The translations under genes and the position numbers were made by a program. This document shows positions 4,919 to 5,157 of a stretch of 5,157 nt of DNA, piece after piece (position 1 is the stretch's first letter; each line of letters begins with the position of its first letter). A model generated the notes under the pieces. The model was not told the DNA's origin and did no database searches. It saw nothing but the letters and a program-made list of their open reading frames with translations. Source of the stretch: Candidatus Cloacimonadota bacterium (GTDB lineage: Bacteria > Cloacimonadota > Cloacimonadia > Cloacimonadales > TCS61); contig JAFGEH010000127.1 of the NCBI GenBank assembly GCA_016931665.1, positions 1 to 5,157 on the forward strand, given 5' to 3'.

Positions 4919-5157
4919 ATGCCACGCTCAGTTAATAATGTAGCACACAAACAGAGAAAGAAAAAGGTGATGAAGGCTGCCAAGGGTTATGTTGGCGGCA
5001 GAAGCAAATTATACCGCACTGCCAAACAAGCCGTGGAGAAAGCCTGGCAATATGCTTATCGTGATCGCCGCAATAAAAAACGGGATTTTCGCCGTTTGTG
5101 GATCATACGCATCAATGCCGCAGCCCGTATGAACGGATTGAGCTACAGCCGCCTTAT
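4919..5157 (+). CDS. rplT: Large-subunit ribosomal protein L20 (bL20), N-terminal 79 residues (cut by window edge)
   Basis: The frame runs from ATG 4919 off the end of the window. L20 is usually about 115-120 residues, so about two thirds is present. Recognisable blocks are [42 protein letters not shown] and [16 protein letters not shown], close to E. coli [36 protein letters not shown]. The basic N-terminal helix threads into 23S rRNA and is needed for early 50S assembly; the missing C-terminal globular domain is the part that also binds operator RNA in autoregulation. AAGGAG (4905-4910) lies eight bases before the start, and the gap after rpmI is 22 bases. Confidence 0.97.
   Translation, partial: [79 protein letters not shown]

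Overview
The window is moderately AT-rich bacterial chromosome with two divergent blocks. The left two thirds, on the minus strand, hold a membrane sensor operon, with a small exported protein upstream of it. The right third, on the plus strand, holds the start of the translation operon infC-rpmI-rplT. A CBM9/DUF5916 outer-membrane-type protein implies a Gram-negative (diderm) cell, and such proteins are common in the FCB superphylum (Bacteroidota, Marinimicrobia, Cloacimonadota and relatives). I favour an uncultured member of that group, but the sequence alone does not fix the phylum.

Minus strand, in order of transcription. (1) 3727-3440 encodes a 95-residue protein with an N-terminal export/membrane segment, two cysteines and an acidic, proline-containing tail. 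It has a very strong ribosome binding site and no recognised family. Its transcript probably ends at an intrinsic terminator at 3362-3326. (2) 3284-2610 encodes a free-standing seven-helix membrane protein. (3) 2637-1387 overlaps it by 28 bp out of frame and encodes a membrane-anchored PAS/HisKA_2 sensor histidine kinase. (4) Ten bases further on, 1376 to beyond base 1 encodes the N-terminal 458 residues of a CBM9-like/DUF5916 surface protein. This gene is cut by the window edge. Genes 2-4 look like one transcription unit. No response regulator is visible.

Plus strand. An infC leader (about 3950-4094) carries three potential hairpins. The last is a convincing intrinsic terminator (GC-rich stem followed by T7) that ends only 12 bases before the infC ribosome binding site, so the operon is probably controlled by attenuation. 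infC appears to start at TTG 4095. It is followed by rpmI (L35) and rplT (L20, truncated at the window edge after 79 residues).

The most interesting element is the sensory locus. A seven-helix membrane module that could be the detector is encoded separately from, but overlapping, its probable kinase. The pair is flanked by a small exported two-cysteine protein and an outer-membrane-type barrel. The functional link between these parts is inferred from gene order only.
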